Assembly (NCBI GenBank): GCA_002398825.1
Contig: DHBS01000049.1
Coordinates: 609-40,901 of the forward strand
Source: Syntrophomonas sp. UBA4922
GTDB taxonomy: Bacteria > Bacillota > Syntrophomonadia > Syntrophomonadales > Syntrophomonadaceae
Length of the DNA stretch: 40,293 nt
Reading direction: 5' to 3'
Shown in pieces: positions 40,177-40,293 of this stretch. The translations under genes were made by a program, and so were the position numbers. Position 1 is the first letter of the stretch. Every line of letters begins with the position of its first letter. The notes beneath the pieces are model-generated. The model searched no databases. It was not told where the DNA came from and saw only the letters and a program-made list of their open reading frames with translations.

Positions 40177-40293
40177 ATGCAAGATATGACACAAATAAGT
40201 CCACTTGTTGAAGTGCATGAAGCAGTATTGGCAGGGATAGAGCACGAAGCCCATACCAGCGTGAAGTCGTGTTATCAATGCGGGAAATGTTCG
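40177..40293 (+). CDS. HdrC-like iron-sulfur protein, N-terminal fragment (cut by window end)
   Basis: The first 39 codons of a gene: MQDMTQISPLVEVHEAVLAG and then SCYQCGKCS. The C-x2-C-x2-C spacing with a Cys-Gly-Lys-Cys core is the start of the first [4Fe-4S] motif of heterodisulfide reductase subunit C and similar 4Fe-4S dicluster proteins. The ATG lies 6 nt after AAAGGAGC. HdrC proteins pass electrons in flavin-based bifurcation or to quinone-like carriers in anaerobes. With only 39 residues the family is likely but the specific role is unknown. Confidence 0.72.
   Translation, partial: MQDMTQISPLVEVHEAVLAGIEHEAHTSVKSCYQCGKCS

Overview
This 40.3 kb window spans the chromosomal replication origin of a Firmicute of the class Clostridia. 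The evidence is the classical origin gene set with its divergence point: genes left of about 13.4 kb lie on the minus strand and nearly all genes right of it on the plus strand. Family markers are RemB, Noc, Jag/KhpB, Soj/Spo0J with the 16-bp Bacillus-type parS, the sporulation protein family YyaC and a serine T-box. Selenocysteine decoding genes, 2-hydroxyacyl-CoA dehydratase activase proteins and the start of an HdrC-like protein suggest a strictly anaerobic, possibly syntrophic organism (Syntrophomonas-like). That last placement is inference only.

Left arm (1-13.4 kb, minus strand): four tRNA genes (Arg-CCU partial, Arg-ACG, Ser-GCU, Ser-UGA) follow a strong promoter directly behind serS. 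A T-box leader with a UCC specifier sits upstream of a serine module: class V aminotransferase, serA, serS. Then, in order of increasing coordinate, come gyrA, gyrB, remB, recF, dnaN and dnaA. DnaA boxes lie on both sides of dnaA, so the origin looks bipartite.

Right arm, core part (13.6-24.2 kb, plus strand): rpmH, rnpA, yidD, yidC and jag, ending in a terminator. Next come mnmE, mnmG, rsmG and noc with a terminator, then soj, spo0J and two perfect parS sites. The parS sites lie in a gene-poor 0.88 kb gap before an orphan phosphoribosyltransferase and a convergent yyaC.

Right arm, metabolic part (25-38.2 kb): a YkvI-type membrane protein; selA and selB; three tightly coupled genes for two DUF2229-type proteins and an ATP-dependent acyl-CoA dehydratase activase; a complete branched-chain amino acid ABC transporter (livJ, livH, livM, livG, livF) followed by a CBS-CBS-ACT protein; and tRNA-Sec (selC). 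Together selA, selB and selC give all Sec decoding functions except selD.

End (38.2-40.3 kb): visibly more AT-rich sequence with a structured, terminator-bearing non-coding element, a doubtful small ORF, a short NAD kinase with atypical base composition, and the first 39 codons of an HdrC-like iron-sulfur protein cut by the window edge.

Most of the window is ordinary housekeeping. The parts most worth a second look are the split activase/DUF2229 triad with an extra cysteine cluster and no dehydratase, the serine T-box module with its non-SerC aminotransferase, the hairpin between Shine-Dalgarno and start codon of yidC, and the structured RNA-like element at 38.3 kb. I did not find a clearly new defence or mobile system.
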